Source: Macrothele yani (Eukaryota > Arthropoda > Arachnida > Araneae > Macrothelidae). Taken from it: a DNA stretch of 64,000 nucleotides. The notes under the pieces were generated by a model that searched no databases, had not been told where the DNA came from, and saw only the letters and a list, made by a program, of their open reading frames with translations. Location: NCBI GenBank assembly GCA_039090855.1, contig CM077034.1, positions 222,482,331 through 222,546,330 of the forward strand, in the 5' to 3' direction. Every line of letters begins with the position of its first letter. The stretch's first letter is position 1. This document shows positions 62,298-64,000 of the stretch, piece by piece. Made by a program: the position numbers and the translations under genes.

Positions 62298-62511
62298 GGC
62301 TTCTTCGTTCCTTGCTCGAGGCCGGTGTCCAAATATACAATTATTCTGGGTTCCTGCGAGCATGTTGGAATTCCAGGTAACGAGTGTGCTGATGCGGCTG
62401 CTAGATCTGCTTTCTCTTTGATCGTCACACCCTTGCCGCTCTTTCATCGCGATTTCCGCTTTCTTGTTCGTGATCATATCCGGCGAACTGGCAGGGTCTG
62501 TGGGATCCATT
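62298..62511 (+). pseudogene. I-type LINE fragment (RNase H end)
   Basis: The plus strand reads LLEAGVQ, then after a shift HVGIPGNECADAAARSAFSL, PLPLFHRDFRFLVRDHIRRT. This matches the same part of the LINE at 20.3-20.5 kb (HVGISGNECADAAARSAFSL, HRDFRFIVHDHIKRT). It is a short isolated piece of a sister copy. Confidence 0.85.
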
Positions 62512-62695
62512 GGCGCACCAAGGATGGGGCTTTAGGGGCTTATGCCCCCTCCAAGGAGATTAAGAACGAAGTACGTCACAAATTTAACATTCAAAAATAT
62601 TATTTTACATGTTCAAAAAAATCACATAGTGTTTTCTATTACATGGTGTCTTGTTCCCAAAGCCCCAAATAGATTTCATATTATTATTATTATTA

Positions 62696-63168
62696 TTTTT
62701 TGATTGGAGGTTTAACGACCACCGTGAGCAACTCAATGGGCTATAAGCAGTCGCCCGTCCCTAATTTAGGGTCACTGGTTCCAGGGAAGGAGAGAGCCAG
62801 TGCCGTAAGACAAACACAACATCCATTGATTGATTGGAGGTTTAACGACCACCGTGAGCAACTCAATGGGCTATAAGCAGTCGCCCGTCCCTAATTTAGG
62901 GTCACTGGTTCCAGGGAAGGGAGAGAGCCAGTGCCGTAAGACAAACACAACATCCATTGATTGATTGGAGGTTTAACGACCACCGTGAGCAACTCAATGG
63001 GCTATAAGCAGTCGCCCGTCCCTAATTTAGGGTCACTGGTTCCAGGGAAGGAGAGAACCAGTGCCGTAAGACAAACACAACATCCATGCCTCACGGGATT
63101 CGAACCCGGACCCCGTTCGGACGAATGATCAGAGGCCATCGCTTAGACCACTGCGCCACTGGGGCGGC
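62696..63168 (-). mobile_element. SINE-B array: one full copy plus two tandem 3' parts
   Basis: On the minus strand a full SINE-B (63168 to about 62957) is followed by two tandem partial copies (62956-62826 and 62825-62696). Each part begins at ATGGATGTTGTGTTTGTCTT and runs to the tail GTTAAACCTCCAATCAATCA. The unit is about 131 bp, and the tRNA head is missing from the two parts. Confidence 0.9.
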
Positions 63169-63171
63169 GGT

Positions 63172-63300
63172 GACATTATGGATCTCAGGAACTACAGGCC
63201 CATAGCCTCCTGTCAGTGGTTTGTAAAATCTTGAGAAAGGAAGATGGCACCATAGTTAGAAATAGAGGCAAAACTTTGACAAGAGTGAAATATTTTCAGA
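63172..63300 (+). pseudogene. RTE LINE scraps
   Basis: GDIMDLRNYRPIA followed by a shift, then EDGTIVRNRGKTLTRVKYF, match GDIEDLGNYRPIS and EDGSVTRNRGEILIRVKDF of the RTE copy at 52-54 kb. They are in swapped order, so this is a rearranged remnant. Confidence 0.7.
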
Positions 63301-64000
63301 TGTTCCTACAGAGGTGATAAAGTTGTATGTTAGAACCCGAACCTTTATACGGCTAAGACATTTAAATGCAAAAGCAAAAGTTAGGAAGGCAGAAGAAGCT
63401 CAACGCAGGAAAGCACGTAAGTGAAAATTTTCTGGATGCACATGGTCAAACCAGATTTTTCATGCCATGGAGAAAATGTAAGCAACCTGCAGGAATAATG
63501 CCAAGTGCCAAGGAATTCTGCCATCAGAAAGCTAAGTTTTTTTTTATTTAAATTTTTCATTGTTTGTATGCATGTATGCAAGTATTTGCAATTTTTCTGA
63601 TAGCTATTATATATACTCATCTGAGAAAGAAAAGTTTTATTTCAATACATCTGTCATGGGCACATTGTGTTAAGGATCAAATCTGGTAAAGGAAAAGTAG
63701 AATTGAATTAGCACAGCATCAGTGATAATGAGTATACCAACTTATTTGCTAGTCATTAACATAAAAAAATGTACCACACACATATATAGGAGAGACAGAG
63801 TTTTTAAAGATGAAAAATTTTCACCATTCCTTCATGGTGTATGCGTATATGTATGTATATATGGCGTGTGTGTATATGTATGGGATGTAAGGTCAGGTGA
63901 TGCGTAACATCACAGCCTCTCCTTGACAAATGTCAACCCCGCCTTCTCGTGGTGCATCCTGTTCCCACTAAAGGGGCTCTGACGACCGCCCATAGCGGTA
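63301..64000. other. No gene seen
   Basis: AT-rich; a TATGTATGTATATATGG-type microsatellite lies near 63840-63880. The last 100 bp are GC-richer and run off the window. Confidence 0.5.

Overview
The window is animal nuclear DNA, not prokaryotic. It has a C2H2 zinc-finger exon with a spliceable intron boundary, a metazoan tRNA-Gly, poly-A-tailed tRNA-derived SINEs, non-LTR retrotransposons of RTE and I type, many Tc1/mariner elements, and several kilobase-scale tandem satellites. This mix fits an arthropod, and I would guess a chelicerate such as a spider, but nothing in the sequence proves the species.

Layout: 1-2600 is a decayed Tc1-like transposase carrying a 68-bp satellite grown from its own catalytic region. 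2702-3315 is the only convincing host protein-coding exon (seven C2H2 fingers). 3406-6485 is a 140-bp satellite. 6.5-19.7 kb holds a piggyBac-type MITE, a Tc1 element, a decayed transposon gene, SINEs, a TRIM-like element, a fold-back relative and a mariner. 19.7-28.6 kb is an almost complete I-type LINE (minus strand) whose ORF1 is broken by two later insertions with clear target-site duplications (TSDs). Directly upstream of its ORF1 is a 4.3-kb, 51-bp minisatellite (28.8-33.1 kb). 33-40 kb holds more Tc1 and SINE material, including a tandem amplification of a SINE tail and a 148-bp repeat that carries a nuclear-receptor-like DR1 motif in every unit. 40.9-46.2 kb is a 253-bp satellite. 47.0 kb is tRNA-Gly(GCC). 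47.6-50.1 kb holds a mariner and a Tc1. 50.6-56.7 kb is a four-level nest: hairpin MITE > Tc1 > THAP-domain DNA transposon > RTE LINE. 57-64 kb holds SINEs, a mariner split by a tandemly duplicated LINE fragment, and small LINE pieces.

The host genes do not form a pathway; the window is mainly a record of insertions. The most unusual item is a small mobile element with direct terminal repeats of 162 or 178 bp, each holding a tRNA-like sequence with A and B boxes, flanked by 5-bp TSDs (10924-11429 and 24496-25080, plus an inverted derivative at 15084-15470). It resembles a TRIM element with a tRNA-like pol III unit inside its terminal repeats, comparable in layout to plant Cassandra elements, which carry 5S rRNA sequence in theirs. 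All boundaries were read by eye; identities and family names need a search.
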